Part shown: piece by piece, positions 1 through 13,237 of the stretch
How the letters are laid out: each line of letters starts with the position of its first letter
Numbering within the stretch: position 1 is the stretch's first letter
Source: Cerioporus squamosus
Taxonomy: Eukaryota > Basidiomycota > Agaricomycetes > Polyporales > Polyporaceae
Reading direction: 5' to 3'
Length of the DNA stretch: 64,000 nucleotides
Assembly: GCA_022592435.1 (NCBI GenBank)
Contig: JABYQS010000072.1
Span: 62,001-126,000, forward strand
Program-made: the position numbers and the translations under genes
Notes under the pieces: model-generated
What the model was told of the DNA's origin: nothing
The model's input: only the letters and a program-made list of their open reading frames with translations
Database searches by the model: none

Positions 1-86
1 AGCATGATTAGGCGACTGGCTTACGTGGCCCCCCCAGAAAGCCTTCATCGTCGTCTCCCTCGTCCTCAGGCAGTTAATACCCAGCG

Positions 87-1980
<1,894 letters not shown>

Positions 1981-2205
1981 AGGTGGGAGGAGGAGCGGTG
2001 TTCGCGAGGAACACGGACCTACGGCGGCTATGTATCGAGTATATTGCGCATCGTGTACGAGTACGAGCCTGGAGATAAAAATACAGCAGTATAAGCCATC
2101 CTCCCTGAACGCACTACCGCAACAAGCAACCGCCCCTTGTCTCCTGACGCGGAAGAACGCACCGCGCATGCAGTCCACGCAACTGTGCACGCTACCAACC
2201 TCGGT

Positions 2206-3065
2206 CTACGCCACCCCGTCCTCCGCATCGGGCCCCGCACCAGCACCAGTTCCTGGCGGCCGTGTCCGCCTGCGCAGCACCACGCCCGCGTCCTCCGAGC
2301 CAGAGTCCCGGTCCAGCATGGCATAGGACGACTCGCCGCTGCTCGAGCCCGGTTCTCTCGGCGTCGTCGCCCCGCTTCCCTCAGCACTCGCATCTCCGTC
2401 TCCCTCTGCGTTCTTCTCCTCGCCTTCGGCACGGGGCCCGACCGAGTTCCCGGAGAGAGAGAACGAGAGAAGGGACGAGGCGTCCGAGTTGGAGGTGGAG
2501 TTTGAGGGACGGCTGCTGTGCGAGCCGTAGTGTGCGTACGAATGCTGCATGAACTCGCGCCGCTGGAGCGTGGGCGAGCCCGGTTGCGAGGGCGCGGGCG
2601 AGAACGTGCCGACCCCGGAGAGCTTGAAGTTCCCGTCGACGTCCTCCTCGGCCGGCTCGGGCGGGAGGGGCGTGGACGCGGCGAGGGAGACGTTGTCCGA
2701 CGAGTCGCTGCTCTTGTGCACGACGATCGTCGGCTGGTTCGGGGTCTTGTGCAGCCCTGTGGTCTCGGGCCCGCCGCTCGTCGACGCCTTGGTCTCGTCG
2801 ATGACCCCGAGCGTGCGCGCGATCACGTACGATGCGACGTCCTGAGGGGCGAAGCGAACGAGATGGGTCAACTTGGAGGGCACGGGCTACCGGAAGAAGA
2901 CGGGATGCGTACAAGGAGTGTCAGGATGACGAACGGGACGATCGTCGCGAATGCGAGCACCCGACACGTCGACGCAACTTTGTCGACCCATGAGCCTTGC
3001 TTGTAGTATACGAGGTGATTGAGATAGAGTTGCCAGAGAGTTTGCGGCAGGGAGGAGAGGCTCAT
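2206..3065 (-). CDS. Small single-pass membrane protein, unknown function
   Basis: Two exons, 3065-2913 and 2871-2206, give 272 aa. The intron has GTACGC..CCAAG boundaries and joins in phase 0. The first 50 residues contain one clear hydrophobic stretch (from VLAFATIVPF to about residue 58, crossing the splice). A conserved-looking cytosolic or lumenal segment follows (HLVRFAPQDVASYVIARTLGVID), and then about 170 residues of low-complexity Ser/Pro/Glu-rich sequence with SP and SD sites, suggesting phosphorylation. The order (short N-terminus, one TM, disordered tail) fits an ER or plasma-membrane adaptor, but I do not recognise the family. Convergent with ESA1. Confidence 0.7.
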
Positions 3066-3601
3066 GGTCGTTCAGGGCGAAGTCATCGCCGATCCGAGCT
3101 CGTGAATATGATGAGTTCGCGGGCGCGTGCTGTCATGCCCTACGCGAGCCACGCGCGACGTCGGTGGCGCATCACGAACCTGAACTTTATAACCTCAAAC
3201 CCACTCTCCGAAGCCGCAGACATGCACCACCGGCAGCGACACACACAAAGCACACGCGTGGACGCAGAGTTGCGATGTGGCATTATACATTCGCATATTG
3301 GTGGAACAGTCGGGTCTACTGTACAAGTACATACCACAAGTCCATATAGCCTATGAATCCTGGAGATGACAGACATAGATAACATGCGGGAAAGTCTAGT
3401 GCGGCACACAAACAGAGCGGGGGGATAGAGCAACGCACGACGAGCAACGCGACGAGTACACCAGTGACGAACACGTGGATGGGGGGAAGCAAACGCAGTG
3501 ACAGATAGGGCAGGGCGGGCGACTGGACGGGACAAATCACGAGAGGAAATAAGCCAAGCGCGACGAGCGGGATAGCGAGACCTCACATACACGCCGCACG
3601 G
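3066..3601. other. Intergenic, promoter of the small membrane protein gene and 3' region of CSL
   Basis: About 540 bp between two minus-strand genes. It must hold the promoter of the 2206-3065 gene and the 3' UTR of the CSL gene. Short open frames here have no recognisable motifs. I see no repeat or RNA gene. Confidence 0.5.
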
Positions 3602-6600
3602 TCAAGGGTAGAACGTGTTCGACGGGAACACGACACCATCCGGCCTGACGAGGATGATCGGCCTGCGCTTGGTGCTGCCAGAGTCTGGCGGGAGACACCC
3701 GAGCACCTCTGTGCAGCGCACCTCGACGTACGGCGACGGCTCTGAGCCGAAGAACACCGTGACTGGGTCCGACTTGGAGAAGTTCTCGCCGTACAGCGTG
3801 AGCATCTTCGACGCGTGCGGGTTCGGCTTCGCCAGCACCGCGCGAGACGACGCGCAGTTCGCCTTCGGGGCCTCCGATGCCCGGTCTGGCGGGAGGTACT
3901 TGACGACCCCGGGGAACGGCGTCACCGGCTTGGACGGGATCGGGAACGATCCGCTCGGCGAGCTCTGGTTGTCATACAACACAGGGGGCACGTAGAAGTT
4001 GTACCGCACTTGGTCTGTGCACGCCCATTCGCCATAAGCACCCGCTCGGCAAGCCACAAACCACAAAGGTGGACTCACCGGTGCCAACAATCGTCCACAC
4101 GCTCGTCTCGCCGATGTCGACCTGCCAGAGCGCGCCCGAGGATGCGCCCGAGTCATTACCCGACCCACGCCTGCTCCCTGAGCCAGCAGAGCCGGCAGAC
4201 GAGGGCCGCCTGCGGCCTTTCTGGGACACGTTCTTCGACATCGACAGGCTGCTCCCGTTCGACGACCCTGATCCGCGCTTGCCCTTCTTGACGCGCCCTC
4301 CGTCGTTGGACGGGAACTCGGACGGGTCCGGCGAGGTCGGAGCACTGCTTCCCGTCGCGCCCGAACCGAAGTAGTCTGCGGTACCGGTGCTCGACGTCGG
4401 GGTCGTCGCCATGGGGGAGGCGGGAATCGCGTCCGGTGAGTCGGACTCACGCGCCTGCTGCGGATTCCGCCATTGCCGGCCCTCGAGCGGGCGGAACGTG
4501 TTGACCTTCTCGCCCTGGCACGACAGGAATGCGCCGCTGACACCGGTTGTGTTGGGCTCGGGCGCGGGCTTGGCGGGGTCGTACACCTCAAAGGCGATCT
4601 TGTGCAACTGTGAAACGGGGTCTCCGCAGACCTCGCCCGGGGTGCAGTAGTGGTCGGCAATGCCCTTTGCGCCTTCCTGCAGACCACCGCCAACGACGGT
4701 GGTCTGGTGATCGACCTTCCGGATGATCAGCACGGGGCTAACCACTCCGGAGGTCAAACACTGAAGGACCACAGTCTGGTTGTAGTACACGGGGATCTGG
4801 GACCCGTTGTTCGTGAAGGGAATCGCGTTGGGAGGCGGTGACGGGTACTCCGGCTGAGGAGGCGGAGGTGGAGGCGAGTCAACGCCGCCGGCGGGCTTGT
4901 TGACATCCACAATGTACACGATGAACGGATCTTATGGCTCTTGTCAGTATGAAACAAATAACCGCAGCCACCGCTGCGACGTACCCCAACTCGCCGTGCG
5001 GGCGATGAACGACGGCGTCTGCGTCCGGGAGCGCTGATCAAGGCCCATGAGGGGTGCGCCGTCTGAGCCTTGAATGATGAACCCGATCCGGATACGCAGA
5101 GGTACTTGGTTGACACCGTTTGCGAGCGCAGTCGATGGAAGAGGGAGATTGTTGAACCGTGATTGATGCACACTGCGAACCCAGCTGGGTCAGTTACACC
5201 CTGTCAATACTGCATCCACGGCGACACGGCCGCGACACGCCGACTCACATTCCAGGTTCTTTGCGCTCTGCCGCTTTTTGCTGGGCTTGCTGATAACCTT
5301 GATCGGGCGGCTGGGGAACGTCCCGATGACACGCTCCGGTTCGTCGTCGGACGAGGGTGCCATGATCTTCACGAGCGCCTCGACCTTTTTCTTCTTCTCG
5401 TCGACGTCCGAAATGAAGAGCTGCTTGCCTACGCAGCGACCGATGTACGTCGTCCCGGTCGGAGGGTCGCTTACATCGAACGCCTTGCCGGTCGCGCTCG
5501 TCCACTCGATCGAGCCCTCCTGTGGCGCCGGCTCGCCCGAGATGGAAACGACGACGCGGGGTGGGCACAGTTTAGGCTCCTCGCCGCGACGCGTCACGTC
5601 CGACCACCAGGAGTTACCAATCATGATCGCAGTCGGCGGAGGACATAGGAAGCTGCACATATCACGCAGAACATGTCAACGTCCGGCCGGCGACCTCGGG
5701 AGCGAAAGCATGGTACGCACCGCTTCTCCGTGCCGTAAGACTTTTGGGCGACCTTACTTGACATGACGATGACCGTGCGCTCGCCGAACGCGAGCCGGTT
5801 TGGCGTGCGGACGTACTGGTCCAGATACGGCCTGTGATCCAGGGCGCGTATCCGCTTAATGAGCGCGTTTCTGGTCAGCAGCTAATCGTTCGTGACATAC
5901 CGGATGAAGGTCTGGAGGTCGCTCGCTGCCCCTCCGCCGTTGAGCCGGCGCGCGAGGGAGTCGTCCATGCCGGGCATGCGCAGCGGGAATTCGCCATGGG
6001 GGCCGCCGGTCATGAAGGACGGGAAATCGCCGTGCATCGCGTTCGGATTAACGCCATGCATGGGATCCGGGGTGTGACTTGCGTGGAGATGGGACGGGAT
6101 GGAGAGCGGGGGAATCACGGAGCCAGGATAGCGGGGTTCCTGCTGCATCCGGCCGAGCCGGTCTTGGAAGGGGGGCAGGGTTGACGACGAGGAGAAGCCA
6201 TTAAGGCCGAGATTAGAGTTGACGTTGATACCGTTGTAGTCGTCGTGGTAATCGTTCGAGTAGCGGACGGGGTCGAAGCCGTGGTTGGAATGGAAGGGCT
6301 TCGACTCGTTGTTATTGAAGGGGAAGGCGGAGGAGTGCTGCAGCGAGCCGACGGGATCGTTGGGCGTCAGCGGGGAGGGCTTGCCGCTGCTGTAGGAGGA
6401 GGGGAGGCCGCCCATGAGCGCGTACGGGTCGGGGCTGGGGTTGTGGAACTGGGGGATGGACTCGGAGAAGGGGCTCTGGGTATACATGGAGTCGACGCCG
6501 AGGGGGTAGGAGGAGAGGGAGGAGGTGCTGCCGCCGCGGTAGCGCTGGCTGGAGAGGGAGTTGTTCTGGGCGGAGGAGGAGAAGATGTCGTAGGAGGTGT

Positions 6601-6781
6601 GATCGGAGACGTCCATGGGGTCGCCGCGGTCGAGGACGTGGCCGTTCATGGCCATGTGCTGCTGCTGGTGGTGGGCGGGCGCGGGGGCGAGGTCGCTGCC
6701 ATTGGGGAGGGAGCCGAAGGGGTGCTCGAGGTCTTGCTGGCTGTAGAGGTGCTGGGGGGGCGGGGGGAAGTCGAGCGACAT
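3602..6781 (-). CDS. CSL (CBF1/Su(H)/LAG-1) family transcription factor, with one apparent frameshift
   Basis: DNA-binding factor of the RBP-J/CSL family, which binds GTGRGAA-type sites; fungi use it without Notch. Exons: 6781-5901, 5870-5721, 5652-5249, 5172-4985, 4930-4079, 4014-3602, about 962 aa once corrected. Seen: a disordered Gln/Ser/Pro-rich N-terminus (about 290 aa); the N-terminal Rel-homology half with KVAQKSYGTEKR, then FLCPPP; the beta-trefoil domain with LFHRLRSQTVSTKYL, WDPFIVYIVD and QTVVLQCLTSG..LIIRKVD; DPVSQLHKIAFEVYD; a long Ser-rich insert (about residues 700-800); and a C-terminal TIG/IPT domain (LTLYGENFSKSDPVTVFFG). Exon 4 has one base too few: the frame breaks near 5068, where CAAGGC would need to be CAAGGGC to join SSFK to GSDGAPLMG. 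Splice phases on both sides independently demand the same +1. The start at 6781 is the first in-frame ATG after a stop; a spliced upstream leader is possible. Confidence 0.9.
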
Positions 6782-8335
6782 GCTCCGGTCGCGTGCTCGG
6801 TGGAGGGAGGCGGACTTGAGGATGTCTGGCGGGAGAGCACAGTGAGCGGCGGAGGCAGGGAGCAGCAGGCGGGCAGAGGCGGCAGACGCAGAGGGAGACT
6901 CGATGTCCAAGGCCTCTCTGCCCAGCGCGATCTCCCATTACATACCAAATTCTGATCGGCGTTCGGTGCTTGCCGACAGCGGCAGCCAGGCTGCTTGGGC
7001 CATTGTGCGAGCTTGTTGTCTCTTGCTCCCGAGTTTACTCCTGCGGCCTTTATTCAGTCTGCGTCCTGCTCCCGCCGCCCATCTATCACTCTTACCTGCG
7101 AGGCGGCGCGCACGTACAGATCTCCGCAACTGATCGCGTCTGCGCAAGGCGGGGATGGCGTGCGGGCGCGTAGGTATGAGGCCGGCGGACGGGTCACAAC
7201 AGCCTCCCCCGGCACCATCCATTTTATACGCAGCGTCCGCTTGATGGATAGCCAGATCTTCTCGACACTCGCAAGGAACACGTTCCGCCACTTTCGTGCC
7301 CAATCTTCTTTGGGTTCAACGTCCGACAAAATCCTCAGTCGCTCGCTCTCTCATCAATCATCCCTGTCACCCACCGTCGATGCATCTCCCCCCTCATCTT
7401 GCTCCCCGCTCCCACCCTCCGTGCATCTCCCAGATCCCCTTCTCGTGGGTGAAATCCGCCTCGAAACATACCCCTGCTCGTGGCCTATACCAGCCCGTGG
7501 AAACCCGCTCCTTGCCCCCGTCTGTGCTTTCTCTCGACCCCCCGCTCCGATATTGACGCCTCTTGTCCCGATTGGCCAGCACAGTCTGATTGACCGTCCT
7601 GCGTTCTCTGGGACGCCAGAACGGGCCCGCTGACGTTATCCCTGTCGGCGGACTTTCTATCGCCTCCTTCTCCTTTGAGCTTCCTCGCGATCTCACCAAA
7701 TCTCCATCGCACCCTCTCGACGACTAACCTTACAGGGTTTCCGGTATTCCAATTATTCTTGCTTTTCCGCCATATCGCCAACCTTACCGGCAACCTGCGC
7801 TTTTACAGCCACCCCGCGCACGGCACACCTCCTCAGCGCGCAGTTCCTCGTCTCCAACCCACACTCCAGGCTCCCCTCCCCTCAGGCTCCCCTCCTCGAC
7901 TGATCACCGCCAGACAGCCACCGCCCGCTCCAGATCCATCCACTCCACACTCTCCTGCTCGTCTGCTCCCGCTGCCATTCGCTCGGCAGAAGTCCTCGTC
8001 TAATGCGTTCTGCCCGTGGACGCTACCTAGAACGCCCTCCAGCGGTGCCTCTGCGCCCTGGCGTGATCGACGATTGCCTCTTTCCTCTATCTCTGTCCGT
8101 CCCGCCGGATCCTCTCATCACATGCGCTCTCAAACAAGCCTGGCACACTTCAAGTTCCGTAGAGCACTCCTGATGCTGCCCACAGAAGCTCTCCTTGCCT
8201 TCGACACGGGGTTGCCCGGGAGCCCGCGCAGTGCATTTCTGACCGTCGGTATCTGTCGCCCATATGGTCCACCTGCTTCGGGCCCTCCGGCTTCTATACC
8301 ATCCGCTTCTCCTCGCGCCCTGAGCTGCTGCGGAG
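6782..8335. promoter_or_regulatory. Upstream region of CSL; long pyrimidine-rich (plus strand) tract
   Basis: No gene supported. From about 7280 to 8340 the plus strand is strongly C/T-rich with many TCTC and CCCT runs. In basidiomycetes CT-rich blocks often precede transcription starts, so this could be a core promoter for a plus-strand transcript starting near 8.3 kb. The minus-strand side near 6850 has a CTCCCGCCAG acceptor-like site that could belong to a spliced CSL 5' leader. Open frames here (for example 7675-8343 +) are compositional. Confidence 0.35.
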
Positions 8336-11300
8336 ATGAGTAATGACAACAGCTTGTTGCAATACAACGTTCTGTGGACGCGGTCACCCTACGGCCTGTG
8401 TCTCCTCCTCGCTACGACAGTTCATGTTCTGGGTGCTATGGCAGTTCTTCGCCCGCATTAACGCACTCTCTGACAGACGGTCACATCGAGATCCGTGCCT
8501 CGTTCAAAGAGAGTGCAGCTCGTCGTTGCACATCGCGCGATCTGCAGCCCACACTGTGACACTCGCCCGTCGAAGCAGGCGCATGCCAAGAGGACGAACA
8601 ATCGGTACATTCATTGACATGGCCGCCGGACAATGCACAGAACCATCGGCACAGCACCCGACGGTGGCGGTTGCGTATGCATGACCCGGGGCCGAAGCTT
8701 CGAGCAGGGAACGCGCAAGTCCTGCTTGCCCACGGTGACTGAGTACTCATTGGCCGAGGACGCCTGTCAAATCGCGCACAGGGCATTTCAAAGCCCACGC
8801 TAGAGGGCCCGCGCCGTATGGCACCGCGCTCTCCCAGCAGAACGCAGACTGCGACTGGCTGTGGAGGGGTGCTTCCTGTGCCTCTCGGGAAGGAGATCCC
8901 GATAGGCTATTGCGCGGCCACCGTTGTTGCGGACACGGGCTACGAAAGAGCGGAGAGGCCGAGGGAACGAGAAGGATGGTTATGAACACGTCCGTGTCTA
9001 TCAGCGCGACCCCGCCGATCGGTTCAGAGATCGCGGGACGTGCGTGGGGATGCGTGCTTGCTGCGTGGCTGCAGCGCTCCCTCGGTGCGCAAGTGGTGCA
9101 CATGCGCCCCTCCGCTGCGTCTGGGAACGCGTACGGGTATGCGCCGCGGTTTGCGATAGGTGGAGGTGGGTATGTCAGAGGCCGAGGGTGCTCGTGTCGG
9201 GGTAATCCGAACGGACCCCGTCATCATCACGCAGAATTGCGCGGACTCGTCAACTCGTTCAGGGCTGGCAATGGCATGCGCTAGGCTGGTCACTGGTTAA
9301 CAAGCCCGCATCTCGCCAGCGGTGCCTGCAGGCCGCTGCGAACGAGCTACGCGAGAACCGACAGTGTGATGCGGTCAGCGTGATTTGTCGTGCACATTTG
9401 CTTCCGCGACCCTCACCCCAGTTGGGCTGGCTGTCGCGGAAGGAATCTGATATGCCGGAATAGGCAGCGCGCAATGTATCAAGGCCGCGGGACCCAGCGG
9501 GCCGGGCGTGATACGCGCAAGCTGTGGGCGGGCGGGCGTCTGCGTGCGTACCGCTGCGTCGTTTCGGGCGCGTCCGCCCACCCGAGGGCGGCCCAGCACG
9601 CTGGGTAACGGTTCGTTCGCGAGGAGGACGAGGGCCCGCTGCCAGGGCCACGGGCCCCCGAGAGAGGGATTGGCAGAGTGTGCTTCCCGTCTTCCGCGGA
9701 GCAGGGCGCAATGACGCGAGGGCACGTCACGCGTGGACGCACGTCTGAATCGCACGCCAGGGTGCAGTCCGAGCAGGTGCCAGGCGGGGAACCGTGGCTG
9801 CCTCGCGCTGCTCAAGTGATGCTCGAAGCCTGCATCGGGCGCCGTCTGGACGCGGCCATCGTCCTTCTGCCGAGCTTCGGCCAGAGAAGTGCCAAGCCGT
9901 GCATCCAAACGAACCACAACGCAGACGCCTCGCGAGGACGCTCTCCTGGACCAGGCACGCCACCGCGGCCATCCATCCACTGCCCATCGACTCCCCCCCT
10001 GCGCACAACAGCACACTAGTCCATCTCCGCTGCGGACACGGAGCACGTACGTAACCCGCGCTGCTCGTCCATGATCCCCATCCGGGGTACGGAAGTAGCA
10101 ACCTATGGAGTGATACATCAGGTCTCCAGCTATACCGCTTTTTCCTCGACGTTGCGTGACTGAAGTTCGACCTGCGACCCGAGCGGCGCTGTGCACATAC
10201 TTCGTGACATACGGACATTGGACATGAGGCGACTACCATTGACTCAACCTTCACGTCCCCGAATCCAGCCGACGAGCCGCGACATATCAGCCTCACTTCA
10301 AGTAAGTAACCTTGAAACCCACTCTTGCCCGCCGGCAGACCCACTGCTGGTCCCCGCATGCCGGTACGGGCACCCCGGTCGACATAGCCAAAAATACAGA
10401 CAGCTGCAGGGTCCCGGCGCGACAACGCGTACGAGCGCAGTCGGGATCGGCTCCATTGCCTTCAAGGTTTGCGGTACACCCGCACTGGGCCGCGCAGACG
10501 CAACTGACAGATGGATAGTAATTGAATCATGAGTTAGACTCAGAGCCAGAGCCCCCTTCCCGACTCGTCCAGACAGATGATCTGCGCTGCGCAGGGCGCA
10601 CGGCGGCCGATAGCGCAACTGGCGCGCGCTCCGTTCTCATCGCAGGCAAGGGCATCCCCGCCGCCGGGGAGCTGACGAACGTCGGGCCCCGCCGCCGCGC
10701 CGCCAAGCTCGAGGCGGGATGCGCAGGCCGTAGAAGCGTGGAAAGGGAAGTAAGGACGCACCGCCCCTCTATCGTGTGCGTGTGCATGCGCATGCGCATG
10801 CCCTCGGTCCGTGCCCATGTCTGTCTTGTTCTGACACGGATCCGCGGCGGATTACATCGGTGGCTGGGAAACGGAAATGAAAGAAGGGCAAGGTTAGCGG
10901 AATCGCGGGCATCAACAGTCGTTATGGTCTGTGTACGCACCGAGGAGGCTGGCCGCCGGAAAAGAGACCGGATTTCCGACTCCGAGGAGCGCGACATACG
11001 GACCCTCTGTAAGTAGGGTGCGCATCAACTGATGGAACGGACAGGCACGTCCGCCCGAGGGGGTCCCTCTTCTGTGTTCTGTCGAAGAGGGCTGACAATG
11101 TCATGTCGCGTAGGCGACTACTGCACGCATGCAGTCGACACTCGTACCTCGCGTCATGACACATTGAGTGTCGACCGTCTGACCACCTGTCACCTAGCAC
11201 GCCCTCCCCGGGTCGCAGAGGGAGTAACAGAGTAGCCGTACTTGTCGAGGGGACGGAGGGCAGAACCACTTGAAGGCCGTAGCCCTGACATGCCGCGACG

Positions 11301-13237
11301 CCACATTGATGTGTCGTCGCGGAGCAATGTCAGAACCCGGCGGCGAGAGATTCCTCTTCGAGGGCCAGCCCAACAGAGCCGCGCTGCACATGTTTGCGTG
11401 TCGTACTGTCGAGCTATCAGTGTCATCATGTCGTAGGGGATATCGCTGCCCCGGAACCTAACGCAAAAAAGGTTGATCACGAGTGTCATTGTCGTGTCAA
11501 AGGCGGATGACAGCCAGAAGACCGACCATGACTGCATGACTGAGCACGCCAGTGCTAGCCCAAAACGAGGTTTGGAAGTTGGTCAAATGGTCCCCCCGTC
11601 CGGATTCCCAAGAAGAGAAGGGACGTCACGGCAAGCAAAGAGGCACAGATGCTAGACCGGATATCTCCAGGACGCCGCGCCGTTACGTCACGGCACCCCC
11701 AGCACGAGCGCCGGTAATGTAACCAGCAGGACGTGATGGAGGCCTCGGGCGGGAGTTCACTGTTCAGTCGCGGCCGCGGGTGAGTGGGCGAATGACAGAC
11801 GTGACGGGAGACGGACCTCATGCATATGGATAGCCAACGCAACAGCTGGCCGCCGGCGAAGACGGGAAGCAGAGAGAAGGCCTGTCGCGAGGCCGCAATC
11901 CGTTGTTCTGTGGGGCCAGTGCGCTCATATCGCGGTATGTTTTTGGTTGGCGAGGGCATAGTCTACGGTGCCGACATACGCACGAGCGTATCACCGCGGT
12001 ACATGCTGCAGACGCGAGAAGACCAGGAGGCTTGAGCGTTCTTTCGTCCGTAGGTGGCCTATGCAGGTGAAGACGTATAGTGATTCGTGCTTCTTCCACC
12101 CGATCATCGGAGGGGCGAGCCACTCACTGGATCGCATGACATGGTTCGTCTGAACCACATCAGGAGGCAGATATGGGCTTCCCGGACAGAATATCAGGTT
12201 GTGGGCGGAACAGACTGCCTATCAGTCAAAAGCGCCGCCGACGGTCCTGCGCTGTGGTTCGGAGTCTGCAGTGATCAGTTGGGAGTCATGCGCCCAGGAG
12301 AGCGCATCACTACGAAGGAAGGCGCAGGCTGCAAGGGTCAGTGCAGCCATCCGTAGTTGCGGAGACGTTCCAGCCACCAACGTGTAAGCGTACCGTACGT
12401 GAGCCTATTTGACTCGCACAGTAACAGCGCTCGAAAGCACCGCTGGTACTACTGACAATATGAAGCCGCGAAGAGTGCCACTTACCGAGGACTGCGACGG
12501 GGGAACCAAAAATTCCGCACCTAGCAACGAGTCTCGGCATTTCAGGAACGACCAGCGTGTTGGAGCCGTGTAACGTCAAGGGCGGTGCTACTGTTACTTA
12601 CTGTAACTGTACGGCCAATTTGAACGAGTATGTACGTATTTTCATCGCGGCAAGCTGGTCGAGGACATCCTCAGCGATGGGTGGCAGATGTTGTGGTGTT
12701 GTGTGTTGCAACAGGGAGTGCTCAGCTTCAAGCGCTGATCAAAATTGCCTTATAAGGGTCAATGTTCGTTTAGATCACGGCAACGAATGGTGTAGGCGGA
12801 AGCCGACGAAGGACGTCATCTTCTGCTTCGACAAGCACTCCGGATGACACTGAGTTTCGCCCTACAATGAGTTGAGAACGACACTGGAACTTTGGCGTGC
12901 TCCGTATCCAGATATGGCGGATACAGCAGTACCGGATGGGGCCACGGTGTGCGCAATATTGTGTTCCGCTCGCGGCTGGTGATGGACATTCTTCAAACGG
13001 CGGACCAGAAGCTCATACATAGTCGGGGCTCCGGCGGCCGGACACCATAGTTACCTCCTCCCGAAGGCTGCCTCGGACGGACTATGTGATCCCGGACGGC
13101 CAAAATCAGCTTCGCAAATGACTATAGCTCAATCCTGGCGGATATTATGCCCCCTTGCGAGTCCTTTGACTTGCAAGGTAACGAGATGCTGAGTATACGC
13201 ACCAGCGAGAATACGGTGCCAAGAGGCAGCCCCCCAA
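8336..13237. other. Gene-poor stretch of about 4.9 kb; no confident gene
   Basis: Several long open frames occur on the minus strand (9375-10196 and 9727-10425), but they overlap in different frames, are Arg/Ala-rich as expected for GC-rich noncoding DNA, and contain no motif I recognise. Contents worth noting: a short membrane-like reading frame starting at 8338, a near-perfect hairpin at 11293-11322, and nested inverted repeats around 11099-11175. No transposase, reverse transcriptase, terminal repeat or tRNA was recognised. Confidence 0.4.
11293..11322. repeat. Hairpin-forming inverted repeat (14-bp arms)
   Basis: Left arm 11293-11306 and right arm 11309-11322 are reverse complements with one mismatch, separated by the 2-nt loop TG. 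A perfect 9-bp inverted repeat (11134-11142 and 11167-11175), and a 12-bp repeat with one mismatch (11099-11110 and 11150-11161), lie about 150-200 bp upstream. Function unknown. Confidence 0.6.

Noticed and set aside
7675..8343. Plus-strand 222-codon open frame in the CT-rich tract
   Set aside because: Composition (Pro/Ser/Leu/Arg) follows the C/T bias, and no conserved motif is present.
9375..10196. Minus-strand 273-codon open frame
   Set aside because: Arg/Ala/Gly-rich, overlapped by equally long frames on the same strand, no motif; typical of GC-rich noncoding DNA.
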